Assembly: GCF_025263485.1 (NCBI RefSeq)
Contig: NZ_CP079863.1
Span: forward strand, 4,092,001 to 4,156,000
DNA: 64,000 nt
Source: Mycobacterium sp. SMC-2
Lineage (GTDB): Bacteria > Actinomycetota > Actinomycetes > Mycobacteriales > Mycobacteriaceae
Direction of reading: 5' to 3'
Shown in pieces: positions 45,005-53,948 of this stretch. The notes beneath the pieces are model-generated. The model had not been told where the DNA came from. It ran no database searches and saw only the letters and a list, made by a program, of their open reading frames with translations. Within the stretch, counting starts at the first letter, position 1. Every line of letters starts with the position of its first letter. The position numbers were made by a program, and so were the translations under genes.

Positions 45005-45031
45005 GCCGCCAAGCACACAGCCGCCGGCTGG

Positions 45032-46864
45032 CTACCGATCCCATGTCGACGTCAGCAACGGTTTCTGGACCGCCCCCGCATACTCGCCGACGAAGCCGTT
45101 TCTCAACCACCACCTGGGCTCGGTGTGCTCGAAGATTTCCTCGCCCAGGACGCGAGTGCGCACCGACCGCTTGACGGGAAACGGATTCATCCCCGACTTG
45201 TATTCGACCCCGACCATGGCGGGGGCGTCCGGCCGGCCTTGCCTGGGCAGCAGCTCGAAGCCGGCCTGCGCCAGCACGGTGTTCAACTCGGCGGGGCGAG
45301 GAAACCGCCGGAAGTCGTGGTTCGGCTTGTGCAGACCGAACACGAACAGCGGCCCGACCGTCACGAAACACAGCCATGTGCACACGTTGCGATCCGGTGC
45401 GACATAGAACATCCGCCCGCCAGGCCGCAGCGCGCGAAACACGCTGTCCATCAGGCGGCGGTGCTCGGTGCAGTGGTCGAGCACCCCGTGCAGGTAAACG
45501 AGGTCGAATCGGTTATCTCCCAACACCTCCGGGTCACGCATGTCGCCGACGACAAAGGCCACGCCGGCCTTGTCGGCAAAACGCTTGCGGGCCGCGTCGA
45601 TCGACTTGTAGTCGACGTCGACGCCCACGATGTCCCATTGGGCCAATTCCGGATATCGATCGAGCAACCCCCCGATCGCCCCGCCTCCGCCGCAACCGAC
45701 CACCGCCATCCTCGGGCGCGGACCATCGACGGGAGGAAGGTAGTCGCGCAGAAAATCCCATGCGGCGTAGTCGATTTCGCTGACGAGCTCGGCGGTGAAG
45801 CGCCACTGCTCGCTGACCTCAGCGTTGGAGAAGTAGCGCACCCCGCGCTCGATCGTGCCGTTGCTGATCCGCATCAGCGCGCGGTCGATCATCGAATAGC
45901 GGTACTCGGGCTCGCCCGCCGCGTCGTTGGCCCGTTCACGATCGAGGAACTCGAAGTAGCGTCGCTCTTCGGGTTCGATGGGCGGCTCCCACGACTGGGC
46001 GTGCCCGAGGACGCGTTGCCGGATCCACGAGTCGATCACGCGGCCGTAGACGACCGTGTCGAACAGCATGAGCTGGTGGCCGCCACCGGGCATCATGAAG
46101 AAGTCCTTGGTCCCACCGATCCGCGCGAAGCATGCTCGGCAGTGCTCGGCGCCGACGACCTCGTCGTGCTCCCCGCAGGTGATCAGGACGGGTTTGGTGT
46201 TGGCGGCGGCGGGTTTTGGTGGCACGTAGTTGAACACCGAGTGATAGCTCTTGAGTCCGTACCGCCAGACGTAATACGGGTCTTTCTTCTTGGTGTCCAG
46301 CAGCCCGGGGTCTTCCTGGTAGGCGGCCTTGAAGTCGATGACCCGCCGCAGCGGGACCCGCAGCCGATCGCCGATCGCCTTGGCCGCCCACTTGGCCGGC
46401 CGCGACTGGAACAACCGAATCGCCGGGCTCATCGGCGCCTCGTGGTTCAACAGGATGTTCATGCACACACCGGCCGTCACGGCCGGGCACGCGTCGAGCG
46501 CGTGGAACGCGACTTCCCCACCCTGGCTCGCGCCGTGCAGCACGACCGGCAGGGAGGTGCGCCGCGCCGCGTAATCGGTGACCGCCCTGGTGTCTTCGAG
46601 GAAGTCTTCGAAGCTGAACACACCCGGCTCGCCCTCGGTGCGGCCGTGCCCGGTCAGGTCGAACGAATAGACGGCCGCGGAAAAGTTGCGGCGCATGTGC
46701 TCGGCGAACGCGTCGTAATTCTCGCTGTTCCCGGCGGTGCCGTGCACCAGCACCAGTACGTAGTCGGCGTTGGGGTTGTCGTAGCGGCGCACGAAGATTC
46801 GTTTGCCGCCGGATCGGGTTACGGCGTCTTCCACCATCGGCTGATCGGTGACGTTCGAGGTCAT
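45032..46864 (-). CDS. Fusion of alpha/beta hydrolase and SAM-dependent methyltransferase
   Basis: A 610-residue two-domain protein. Residues 1-290 are an alpha/beta hydrolase with the oxyanion strand LVHGTAGNSENY, nucleophile Ser113 in HGASQGG, Asp234 in GEHDEVV and His263 in GGGHQL. Residues 320-600 are a class I methyltransferase with motif I MAVVGCGGGG (386-395), GVDVDYKS as the acidic loop, and FDLVYLHGVLDH. Both active sites look intact. The fusion implies sequential hydrolysis and methylation of one substrate, such as a lipid or polyketide acid. The start overlaps the TetR stop (ATGA), so the two are co-transcribed. Confidence 0.88.
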   Translation of the reverse strand: MTSNVTDQPMVEDAVTRSGGKRIFVRRYDNPNADYVLVLVHGTAGNSENYDAFAEHMRRNFSAAVYSFDLTGHGRTEGEPGVFSFEDFLEDTRAVTDYAARRTSLPVVLHGASQGGEVAFHALDACPAVTAGVCMNILLNHEAPMSPAIRLFQSRPAKWAAKAIGDRLRVPLRRVIDFKAAYQEDPGLLDTKKKDPYYVWRYGLKSYHSVFNYVPPKPAAANTKPVLITCGEHDEVVGAEHCRACFARIGGTKDFFMMPGGGHQLMLFDTVVYGRVIDSWIRQRVLGHAQSWEPPIEPEERRYFEFLDRERANDAAGEPEYRYSMIDRALMRISNGTIERGVRYFSNAEVSEQWRFTAELVSEIDYAAWDFLRDYLPPVDGPRPRMAVVGCGGGGAIGGLLDRYPELAQWDIVGVDVDYKSIDAARKRFADKAGVAFVVGDMRDPEVLGDNRFDLVYLHGVLDHCTEHRRLMDSVFRALRPGGRMFYVAPDRNVCTWLCFVTVGPLFVFGLHKPNHDFRRFPRPAELNTVLAQAGFELLPRQGRPDAPAMVGVEYKSGMNPFPVKRSVRTRVLGEEIFEHTEPRWWLRNGFVGEYAGAVQKPLLTSTWDR

Positions 46865-47487
46865 CGCCTGGGTTCCAATCCTTCGGTGATGCGGGCGGCG
46901 AGCAGTTGGGCGAACACGTCGAAGTCGCGACGGAACCCCGACGTGTCGGAAACGAACGGTCGCTGCATGGACATGCCCAGCAGCACGGTCTCGAAGAGGC
47001 GCACCGACTCATCGATCAAGCGCTGCGGCACACCTTTACCGACGATGCGGCGCAGCGCCTCGCCCAGCTGCCGACGCTGGGTGTCGCGATAGTCGACATA
47101 CGCGGTCCGCAGGAACTCGTTGTGGTTGGCCGCCGCGGCGAACTCCACCATGAACGTGACCGCGTCGAGGTTGTCGATGAACAGGGCGTACATCAGACCG
47201 GCCGCCTCGGCCAGACCCTCACGCACCGACACCCTGTGCGGCAGTTGGGTCGCCGCCGTGGCGAACATTCGCTTGGCCATGTCGTCGATCGCCGCCTGGA
47301 AGAGCTTTTCCTTCGTCTCGAAGTGATAGTGCAGCAGCGTCTGCGAGACGCCCGCCTTCGTCGAGATCAGCTTCATCGAGGACTTTTCATAGCCGTACGC
47401 GCAAAAGCATTGGATCGTCGTCTGCAGGATTCGCTGCCGGGCGTCACCGGCGGGTACCTCGCACTTGGAAACTGTCGCGGTCAACAT
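46861..47487 (-). CDS. TetR-family regulator
   Basis: A 208-residue TetR protein. The DNA-binding domain covers residues 14-62, with SSMKLISTKAGVSQTLLHYH as the helix-turn-helix, followed by a helical ligand domain. AGAGG lies near the ATG at 47487. It precedes the hydrolase-methyltransferase fusion with a 4-bp overlap, and a strong palindrome lies 37 bp upstream in the divergent promoter region. Autoregulation and control of the fusion gene are the simplest reading. Confidence 0.88.
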   Translation of the reverse strand: MLTATVSKCEVPAGDARQRILQTTIQCFCAYGYEKSSMKLISTKAGVSQTLLHYHFETKEKLFQAAIDDMAKRMFATAATQLPHRVSVREGLAEAAGLMYALFIDNLDAVTFMVEFAAAANHNEFLRTAYVDYRDTQRRQLGEALRRIVGKGVPQRLIDESVRLFETVLLGMSMQRPFVSDTSGFRRDFDVFAQLLAARITEGLEPRR

Positions 47488-47523
47488 CGCCTCTTTTCGT
47501 GTTTCCGCCTTCCGCCACGATAC

Positions 47524-47545
47524 TGCCTGATCGATCAGTCAGGCA
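47524..47545. promoter_or_regulatory. Nested palindromic operator between tetR and the deacetylase gene
   Basis: CTGATCGATCAG (47527-47538) is a perfect 12-bp palindrome, and TGCCTGA/TCAGGCA (47524-47530, 47539-47545) is a second overlapping inverted repeat. It lies 37 bp from the TetR start and 17 bp from the deacetylase start, and should be the TetR binding site. Confidence 0.65.
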
Positions 47546-47562
47546 AGGTAGGCTAGAGACTG

Positions 47563-48213
47563 ATGCGACCGAAGATCACTCTGACCTTTGACAACGGTCC
47601 GACGCCCGGTGTCACGGACCGGGTCCTCGACGTCCTCGCCCAGCGCCGGGCACCCGCCACCTTCTTCGTCGTCGGGCAGAACGCCTCCTCCCCCGCGGGA
47701 CGCCGGTTGGTCGAGCGGGCCGTGCGCGAGGGGCACCGGATCGGCAATCACTCCTTCACGCACGGCCGACCTCTCGGCGAGCTCTCCCCCGCGGAGACCA
47801 TCCACGAAATCCACACCACCCAAGACCTTTTGGACGAATTCGGCGATGGCGACCGCTACTTCAGGCCCTGGGGCACGGAGGGCGCACTCGAACGGCGCTG
47901 CCTGAATCCGACGGCGATCGACCACCTCATCGCGGAGAAGTACACCTGCGTGCTGTGGAACAGCGTCCCGCGCGACTGGGCCGACCCCCGCGGCTGGGTT
48001 AACCGGGCGCTCGCCGATGCCCGCAGCCAACAGCACACCGTGGTCGTGCTGCACGACCTGCCCACTGGCGCGATGGAGCAGCTAACCACGTTTCTCGATG
48101 AACTCGACGACTCCGGCGTAGAGGTCACCACCGACCTCCCCGACGACTGCGTGCCGATCGTCCGCGGTCGAATGCGAGCACCCGTCGATCACCTCACTCC
48201 GGCGATAGGGTGA
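47563..48213 (+). CDS. Polysaccharide deacetylase (NodB-fold) family protein
   Basis: A 216-residue carbohydrate esterase 4-type protein. Motif 1 is TFDNGP (Asp10, Asn11; most family members have Asp-Asp), motif 2 is HSFTH (His63, His67) and motif 3 is RPWGTEG instead of the usual R-P-P-x-G. There is no signal peptide, so it acts in the cytosol or on soluble substrates. The Asn replacing a metal ligand may alter metal preference or activity. TAGGCT lies 8 nt before the ATG. It is divergent from a TetR gene and likely shares its operator. Confidence 0.82.
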   Translation: MRPKITLTFDNGPTPGVTDRVLDVLAQRRAPATFFVVGQNASSPAGRRLVERAVREGHRIGNHSFTHGRPLGELSPAETIHEIHTTQDLLDEFGDGDRYFRPWGTEGALERRCLNPTAIDHLIAEKYTCVLWNSVPRDWADPRGWVNRALADARSQQHTVVVLHDLPTGAMEQLTTFLDELDDSGVEVTTDLPDDCVPIVRGRMRAPVDHLTPAIG

Positions 48214-48219
48214 ATCTTC

Positions 48220-49599
48220 ATGAGCGACATGACGGCGCGGTTCGCCGAGATCGTCGGCCGGCACAACCTGCTGACCGGTGACGCCATCCCCGCGGACTAC
48301 TGGCACGACGAGGTGCTGACCAAGCCGCCGCAACGCCCGGCATACGTCACCAAACCGGCTTCGGCGGAAGCGGTTTCGCAGCTGCTCAAGGCCGCCTCGG
48401 ACAACGGCATCCCGGTGACGGCCCGCGGCTCCGGCACCGGACTGTCGGGCGCGGCGATCCCGCGGGCCGACGGGCTGCTGATCTCCTTCGAGCGCATGAA
48501 CGCCGTCCTGGAGGTCGACACCACCAACCAGGTCGCCGTCGTCCAACCCGGGGTGACGCTCACCCAGCTGGACGAGGCCACCGCCGATACGGGCCTGCGC
48601 TACATGGTGCACCCGGGCGAGCTGTCGTCGAGCGTCGGCGGCAACGTCGGCACCAACGCCGGCGGCATGAACGCGGTCAAGTACGGGATCGCCCGCCACA
48701 ACGTGCTCGGGCTGCAGGCGGCGCTGCCGACCGGCGAGCTCATCCGCACCGGCGGCAAGGTCGCCAAGATCTCCACCGGCTACGACCTGACCCAGCTCAT
48801 CGTCGGCTCCGAGGGCACCCTGGCGCTGGCCACCGAGGTGACCGTCAAGCTGCACCCGCGGCTCGACCACGCCGCCACCGTGCTCGCCCCGTTCGCCGAC
48901 TTGGATCAAGTGATGACGGCGGTGCCCAAGATCCTGGCCAGCGGGCTGGGGCCCTACATCCTGGAATACGTCGACAACGTGACGATGGCCGCGCTGGTCC
49001 ACACGCAAAACCTGGAGCTGGGTGTTCCGGACAGCGTCCGCGACAGCTGCAGCGCGTATCTGGTTGTGGCGCTGGAAAACCGGACCGCAAGCCGGCTGGA
49101 CGAGGACGTCGAGAAGGCCGGCGAACTGCTGGCCGAGCTCGGCGCCGTGGACGCCTACGTGCTCGAAGGTGGTTCGGCGCGCAAGCTGATCGAGGCGCGG
49201 GAGAAGGCGTTTTGGACGTTGAAGGCCGTCGGCGCCGACGACCTCATCGACACCGTGGTGCCGCGCGGCGCGATGCCGAAGTTCCTGTCCGCCGCACGCG
49301 GCCTGGCGGCGGCCGCGGGCGGCGCCGCGGCGGGCTGCGGGCACGCCGGCGACGGCAACGTGCACCTGGCCATCTTCTGCAAGGACCCCGACGCGCGCAA
49401 GAAACTGCTTACCGACATCTTCGCGCTGGCAATGGAATTGGGTGGTGCGATCTCCGGCGAACACGGTCTGGGCCGCGCCAAGACCGCGTACTTCCTCGAG
49501 TTGGAAGACCCGGTCAAGATCGACCTGATGCGCCGCATCAAGCAGAGCTTCGACCCGGCGGGCATCCTCAACCCCGACGTGGTGTTCGCGAACCCCTAG
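48220..49599 (+). CDS. FAD-linked oxidase, glycolate/D-lactate dehydrogenase-like (Rv2280-like)
   Basis: A 459-residue flavoenzyme of the VAO family: FAD-binding PP-loop ARGSGTGLSGAAIP (residues about 68-81), MVHPGELSSSVGGNVGTNAGG, and a C-terminal cap ending GHAGDGNVHLAIF and GEHGLGRAK. The histidines in the last two motifs bind metal or substrate in D-2-hydroxyacid dehydrogenases. It oxidises a D-2-hydroxy acid, probably glycolate or D-lactate, to the keto acid. It starts 7 bp after the deacetylase. Its stop shares CTAG with the convergent acyltransferase gene. Confidence 0.9.
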   Translation: MSDMTARFAEIVGRHNLLTGDAIPADYWHDEVLTKPPQRPAYVTKPASAEAVSQLLKAASDNGIPVTARGSGTGLSGAAIPRADGLLISFERMNAVLEVDTTNQVAVVQPGVTLTQLDEATADTGLRYMVHPGELSSSVGGNVGTNAGGMNAVKYGIARHNVLGLQAALPTGELIRTGGKVAKISTGYDLTQLIVGSEGTLALATEVTVKLHPRLDHAATVLAPFADLDQVMTAVPKILASGLGPYILEYVDNVTMAALVHTQNLELGVPDSVRDSCSAYLVVALENRTASRLDEDVEKAGELLAELGAVDAYVLEGGSARKLIEAREKAFWTLKAVGADDLIDTVVPRGAMPKFLSAARGLAAAAGGAAAGCGHAGDGNVHLAIFCKDPDARKKLLTDIFALAMELGGAISGEHGLGRAKTAYFLELEDPVKIDLMRRIKQSFDPAGILNPDVVFANP

Positions 49600-50411
49600 C
49601 CGATAATCGGGAAGCGGCGTTGAGCGGCAAGGTCTTTGATTCCCTTTTGCATGACCGAACGCACATGCGCATCGAGCCTTTTGATGTCGGGAGCTCCGCC
49701 GCATTTGGCGAGGTTGATCGGCGGCAACACCTCGGTGACGATCTTGGTGGGCAGCGGCACGTTGACCGGGGCGAGGACGCTGAATCCGAAGGGAAAACCG
49801 AACGTTATCGGCATGATGTTCGTCCGGAATAGCTTGCGCTCCAGCTTGGTGAGCCGAAGCAGGCGTGCCAGCCATTGCCCACGGGTCAAGAACAACTGGG
49901 TTTCCTGCCCGCCGACGGACACGGCGGGCACGATTGGAACGTTCGCCTCCAGGGCGGTGCTGATATAGCCGGTTCGGCCGGCGAAGTCGATGACGTTCTC
50001 CTTCAGGGTCGGCCGGTACACGTCATAGTCACCGCCCGGGAAGACCAACACGACCGCACCCGCGGCCAACGCCTCGGCGGCGTTCTCGCGCGTCGCCCGG
50101 ATCACCCCGGTGCGCCGAAAGAAATCGCCGGCCGGCCCGGCGAAGACGGTGTCGAAGGCAAGCGCGTAGAGGGGACGGTCGTAGCCGTAGGCGTCGTAAT
50201 AGTCGACGGCGAACACCGACAGGTCCAAGGTGAGCATGCCGCCGGAATGGTTGGCCACCACCAGCGACGGTCCCGGCGGGATATTGTCCAGGCCGCGCAC
50301 CTCGGAGCGGAAATACCGTTTGACGAGCGGCCGGGTCAGCGCGATGACGTGCTCGGTCAGACCGCGGTCCCATTTCTCGACGTCGGTCGAGTCGGTGTGG
50401 GTGTCGTTCAT
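49596..50411 (-). CDS. MGAT-like lysophospholipid acyltransferase
   Basis: A 271-residue acyltransferase with VVANHSGGMLTLD in place of the canonical NHX4D block, the FFRRTGVIRATREN acceptor region and VLVFPGGDYDVYRP as motif III. This pattern fits the MGAT/DGAT2-like branch of LPLAT enzymes rather than PlsC. It probably acylates glycerol-containing or hemolysin-like lipids at the membrane. GAGGG lies 4-5 nt before the ATG at 50411. It shares a CTAG stop with the FAD oxidase gene. Confidence 0.85.
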   Translation of the reverse strand: MNDTHTDSTDVEKWDRGLTEHVIALTRPLVKRYFRSEVRGLDNIPPGPSLVVANHSGGMLTLDLSVFAVDYYDAYGYDRPLYALAFDTVFAGPAGDFFRRTGVIRATRENAAEALAAGAVVLVFPGGDYDVYRPTLKENVIDFAGRTGYISTALEANVPIVPAVSVGGQETQLFLTRGQWLARLLRLTKLERKLFRTNIMPITFGFPFGFSVLAPVNVPLPTKIVTEVLPPINLAKCGGAPDIKRLDAHVRSVMQKGIKDLAAQRRFPIIG

Positions 50412-50502
50412 GTCGCCCTCAGATTGGCTGATGCTACGCCCGCCGATCCTGCGGCGACATAGGTTTTATCAGGGCCGGCGATTCCTAGGGATTAGCGGAG
50501 GT

Positions 50503-50568
50503 GCCCGCCTCCGAGCGACAACCGCGCCTTCAGCGACGCGCCCCGCGAGTTGTCGCTGTGAGGCGGGC
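50503..50568. terminator. Imperfect inverted repeat of the GCCCGCCT family
   Basis: GCCCGCCTCCGAGCGACAA (50503-50521) faces TTGTCGCTGTGAGGCGGGC (50550-50568): 17 of 19 positions pair, with a 28-nt loop. The arms resemble those at 17700-17761. It lies just after the isomerase gene ending at 50632 (minus strand) and probably terminates it. Confidence 0.6.
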
Positions 50569-50631
50569 GCTTTGGGTGCGCCTCCTCAGCCAGAGGCCCC
50601 TGTGGCTCGTGTGGCGAAGCGGACGACGGGC

Positions 50632-51282
50632 TCACATCCCGAAGTGCGTACGCCGCAGCGCCGCAACGGCTTCCGGCGGCCCACCCACCTCGACCTGCGC
50701 GGCGGATTGCCGCCCAAACAGGTACCCCAGCAGTTCACCTGGCGGACCGCTGAGTAACGCCATCGGCGTACCCGATCGAATGGTGGCCCGCTCGCCGGCC
50801 CATTCGACGGCAAGCCCGCAGCCCTCAAGCCGCCGACCCAGAAAGCGACCGCCGCGCCGAACGTTCCGCCACAACGCCGCCTCCATGTCGGGCGCCAACT
50901 CGCGGGGCGCGAGTCCGTTGGCCCGGCGGACATCCTCGTGGTGAACGAAGAACTCGTTGAGATTCGCCATCTCCCGCACCCATCCGATGCGGAACAACCC
51001 GACCGGCGGACCGGAGCGAATCCGCGCGACGAGCCAAGCGAAATCCTTGCGCCGAGCCAATGCGGCCCTGCGCCGCTCGGCGAACCGCTGGAATGGGCCG
51101 GGCAGCACGAGGCACGGTCCCGCAACCACATCGCGTTCCCGCAACACCAGATGGGCGGCGAGATCGCGTGCGGTCCAGCCATCGATCAGCGTGGGCGCGG
51201 ACGGGCCGAGTTCGTCGAAAAGGTCGCAGAGCGCGGACCGCTCCCGCGCGTCGAGCGTGGGCGTCGAAACGGGCGAGGCCAC
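50632..51282 (-). CDS. Mycothiol-dependent maleylpyruvate isomerase-family metal-binding protein (TIGR03085-like)
   Basis: A 216-residue DinB/MDMPI-type protein. It has the signature DGWTARDLAAHLVLRERD, with His as a metal ligand, then VREMANLNEFFVHHEDVRRA containing further His ligands, and a C-terminal domain that includes LLGYLFGR. Members bind a divalent metal and use mycothiol, but most have no known substrate. I use the GTG at 51282 because TACCCT lies 6 nt upstream; a TTG six codons earlier lacks support. It is divergent from the sulfite reductase operon, with 241 bp between. Confidence 0.82.
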   Translation of the reverse strand: MASPVSTPTLDARERSALCDLFDELGPSAPTLIDGWTARDLAAHLVLRERDVVAGPCLVLPGPFQRFAERRRAALARRKDFAWLVARIRSGPPVGLFRIGWVREMANLNEFFVHHEDVRRANGLAPRELAPDMEAALWRNVRRGGRFLGRRLEGCGLAVEWAGERATIRSGTPMALLSGPPGELLGYLFGRQSAAQVEVGGPPEAVAALRRTHFGM

Positions 51283-51288
51283 GACTGC

Positions 51289-51294
51289 AGGGTA
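51289..51294 (-). promoter_or_regulatory. -10 element for a leaderless GTG start (TACCCT)
   Basis: Read on the minus strand, TACCCT ends 6 nt before the GTG at 51282. Confidence 0.5.
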
Positions 51295-51413
51295 CGGCAA
51301 TCACGCTGCGCGCCAAACCAATAAACGTGAACCGGCACACACAACCAACGGTTGTGGCCTCACAACAGCACGACCTCTACTGCACTCGCCCCACCAATGG
51401 GCACTATGAAGCC

Positions 51414-51452
51414 ATGAGGCGTGGGCGCAACGCAGCGCCACGACCTCACTGA
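51414..51452 (+). CDS. Possible 12-residue leader peptide before sirA
   Basis: ATG-AGG-CGT and nine further codons, ending in TGA, encode MRRGRNAAPRPH, about 70 nt before sirA. The start overlaps the stop of a three-codon ORF (ATG AAG CCA TGA at 51406-51417). It is Arg-rich and contains no cysteine, unlike known poly-Cys leaders of mycobacterial sulfur operons. A regulatory uORF is possible but not proven. Confidence 0.25.
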   Translation: MRRGRNAAPRPH

Positions 51453-51523
51453 CAAACATCATCGCGTCGATGCCGCGGCCCGCAGCCCTGCAGCCCCGAG
51501 CACCGCGAAGGAGCACACACCAC

Positions 51524-53194
51524 ATGACCACAGCAGCACGTCCCGCCAAGACCCGCAGCGAGGGCCAGTGGGCGCTGGGTGACCGCGAACCGCTGAACGA
51601 CACCGAGAAGATCAAGGACGACGACGCGCCGCTGAACGTGCGCGACCGCATCGTCAACGTCTACGCCAAACGGGGCTTCGACAGCATCGACCACTCCGAT
51701 CTGCGCGGCCGCTTTCGCTGGATGGGCCTGTACACGCAACGCGAACAGGGCTACGACGGCAGCTGGACCGGTGACGACAACACCGACAAGATCGAAGCCA
51801 AGTACTTCATGATGCGCGTCCGCACCGACGGCAAACCGCTGACGGCGCACTCGATGCGCACGCTGGGCCGGATCTCGACCGAGTTCGCCCGCGACACCGC
51901 CGACATCAGCGACCGGGAAAACCTGCAACTGCACTGGGTCCGCATCGAGGACGTCCCCGAGATCTGGCGCCGCCTGGACTCGGTGGGTCTGCAGACCACC
52001 GAGGCGTGCGGCGACTGCCCGCGCGGCATCCACGGCTCGCCGCTGGCCGGCGATTCGCTCGACGAGGTGCTCGACCCGTCCCCCGCGATCGACGAGATCG
52101 TCCGCCGCTCCATGGGCAACCCCGAGTACGCGAACCTGCCCCGCAAGTACAAGACCGCGGTCTCGGGCCTGCAGGACGTCTCACACGAGACCCACGACGT
52201 TGCGTTCGTCGGCATCAACCACCCCGAGCACGGCCCCGGCCTGGATCTGTGGGTGGGCGGCGGCCTGTCGACCAACCCGATGCTGGCCCAGCGGGTCGGC
52301 GTGTGGGTCCCCTTGGACGAGGTGCCCGACGTCTGGGAGGCCGTCACCCAGGTCTTCCGCGACTACGGCTACCGGCGGCTGCGCGCCAAGGCCCGGCTGA
52401 AATTCCTGATCAAGGACTGGGGCGTCGACAAGTTCCGCGAGGTCCTCGAAACCGAATACCTCAACCGCCGGCTCGTCGACGGCCCCGCCCCCGAGCCGGT
52501 CAAGCAGACCATCGACCACGTCGGCGTGCAGAAGATCAAGAACGGGCTCAACGCCATTGGCGTCGCCCCGATCGCCGGGCGCGTGTCGGGCACCACGCTC
52601 TCGGCGGTCGCCGACCTGATGGAGAAGGTCGGCTCCGACCGCGCCCGGCTGACCCCGTTCCAGAAGCTGGTCATCCTCGACGTGCCCGACGAAAAGGTCG
52701 ACGAGACGGTCGCCGCGCTGGACGCGTTGGGCCTGCCGTCGCGGCCGTCGGCGTGGCGCAAGAACACCATGGCCTGCACCGGCATCGAGTACTGCAAGCT
52801 GTCCTTCGCCGAAACCCGGGTTCGCACACAGGCTTTGGTGCCCGAGCTGGAACAGCGGCTGGCCGACGTCAACGGCGAGCTCGACGTGCCGATCAGCGTC
52901 CACCTCAACGGATGCCCGAACTCGTGCGCGCGAATTCAGGTCGCCGACATCGGCTTCAAGGGCCAGTGGATCGACGACGGCGAGGGCAATTCCGTCGAAG
53001 GCTTCCAGGTGCACCTGGGCGGCGGCCTCGGCGAGGCAAGCGGTTTCGGCCGAAAGCTGCGCCAGCACAAGGTGACCAGCGCCGAGCTCGGCGACTACAT
53101 CGACCGGGTGACCCGCAAGTTCCTCGAACAGCGCGACGGCGGTGAGCGTTTCGCGTCCTGGGCCCTGCGCGCCGACGAGGGCGACCTGCGATAG
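51524..53194 (+). CDS. sirA: Ferredoxin-dependent sulfite reductase
   Basis: A 556-residue siroheme/[4Fe-4S] reductase with duplicated ferrite-like halves. Cluster and siroheme cysteines are in MACTGIEYCKL and LNGCPNSC (C-x6-C and C-x3-C), and the siroheme arginines are in YTQREQG and similar motifs. It reduces sulfite to sulfide with six electrons from ferredoxin. AAGGAG lies 10 nt before the ATG at 51524. It is the first gene of a sirA-cysH-chelatase operon in which the third gene supplies siroheme. In M. tuberculosis it is also called nirA (Rv2391). Confidence 0.95.
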   Translation: MTTAARPAKTRSEGQWALGDREPLNDTEKIKDDDAPLNVRDRIVNVYAKRGFDSIDHSDLRGRFRWMGLYTQREQGYDGSWTGDDNTDKIEAKYFMMRVRTDGKPLTAHSMRTLGRISTEFARDTADISDRENLQLHWVRIEDVPEIWRRLDSVGLQTTEACGDCPRGIHGSPLAGDSLDEVLDPSPAIDEIVRRSMGNPEYANLPRKYKTAVSGLQDVSHETHDVAFVGINHPEHGPGLDLWVGGGLSTNPMLAQRVGVWVPLDEVPDVWEAVTQVFRDYGYRRLRAKARLKFLIKDWGVDKFREVLETEYLNRRLVDGPAPEPVKQTIDHVGVQKIKNGLNAIGVAPIAGRVSGTTLSAVADLMEKVGSDRARLTPFQKLVILDVPDEKVDETVAALDALGLPSRPSAWRKNTMACTGIEYCKLSFAETRVRTQALVPELEQRLADVNGELDVPISVHLNGCPNSCARIQVADIGFKGQWIDDGEGNSVEGFQVHLGGGLGEASGFGRKLRQHKVTSAELGDYIDRVTRKFLEQRDGGERFASWALRADEGDLR

Positions 53195-53210
53195 GAGCTG
53201 AGGACACGCC

Positions 53211-53948
53211 ATGGTGGCGATGAACTTCACCGAAGACCAGCTGCGCAAGCTGGCGGAGCGGGGCGCGGCCGAAATGGACGGGGCTGACGCCGTCGACATC
53301 TTGCGCTGGACCGACGGGCACTTCGGCGGCGTCGACGGTCCCCGCGGCTGGGCCAACTGCAAGTACGTGGTCGCCGCCAATATGCAAGACGCGGTGGTGG
53401 TTTCGCTGGCCTCCGACGTGCGGCCGGGTGTGCCGGTGCTGTTCCTGGACACCGGCTACCACTTCGCCGAAACCATCGGCACCCGCGACGCGGTCGAGTC
53501 CGTCTACGACATCCACCTGCTCAACGTCACGCCCGAGCACACCGTGGCCGAGCAAGACGAGCTGCTGGGCAAGGATCTGTTCGCCCGCGATCCCAACGAA
53601 TGCTGCCGGCTGCGCAAGGTCCTCCCCCTGCGCCGCGCGCTGCGCGGCTACGCGGCCTGGGTCAGCGGGTTGCGCCGGGCGGAGGCCGCCACCCGGGCCA
53701 ACGCGCCGCTGATCAGCTTCGACGAATCGTTCAACCTGATCAAGGTCAACCCGATCGCGGCCTGGACCGACGAGGACGTCCAGGACTACATCGGGCGCAA
53801 CAACGTGCTGGTCAACCCGCTGGTCGAGGAGGGCTACCCCTCCATCGGCTGCGCCCCCTGCACCACCAAGCCGGCCGCGGGCGAGGACCCGCGCAGCGGG
53901 CGCTGGCACGGACGAAACAAGATCGAATGCGGGTTACACGCATCATGA
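53211..53948 (+). CDS. cysH: Adenylylsulfate (APS) reductase
   Basis: A 245-residue PAPS/APS reductase-fold enzyme. The P-loop-like region is around LASDVRPGVPVLFLDTGYHF. Cysteine pairs NECCRLRK and IGCAPC bind a [4Fe-4S] cluster, which marks it as an APS reductase and not a PAPS reductase. The catalytic cysteine lies in the C-terminal IECGLH. It reduces APS to sulfite for the upstream SirA, using thioredoxin. The gap after sirA is 16 bp, and the stop overlaps the next gene as ATGA. Confidence 0.95.
   Translation: MVAMNFTEDQLRKLAERGAAEMDGADAVDILRWTDGHFGGVDGPRGWANCKYVVAANMQDAVVVSLASDVRPGVPVLFLDTGYHFAETIGTRDAVESVYDIHLLNVTPEHTVAEQDELLGKDLFARDPNECCRLRKVLPLRRALRGYAAWVSGLRRAEAATRANAPLISFDESFNLIKVNPIAAWTDEDVQDYIGRNNVLVNPLVEEGYPSIGCAPCTTKPAAGEDPRSGRWHGRNKIECGLHAS

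Noticed and set aside
51301-51523. Poly-cysteine attenuator leader expected before sulfur genes
   Set aside because: None of the three forward frames contains a run of cysteine codons; only an Arg-rich 12-codon ORF is present.
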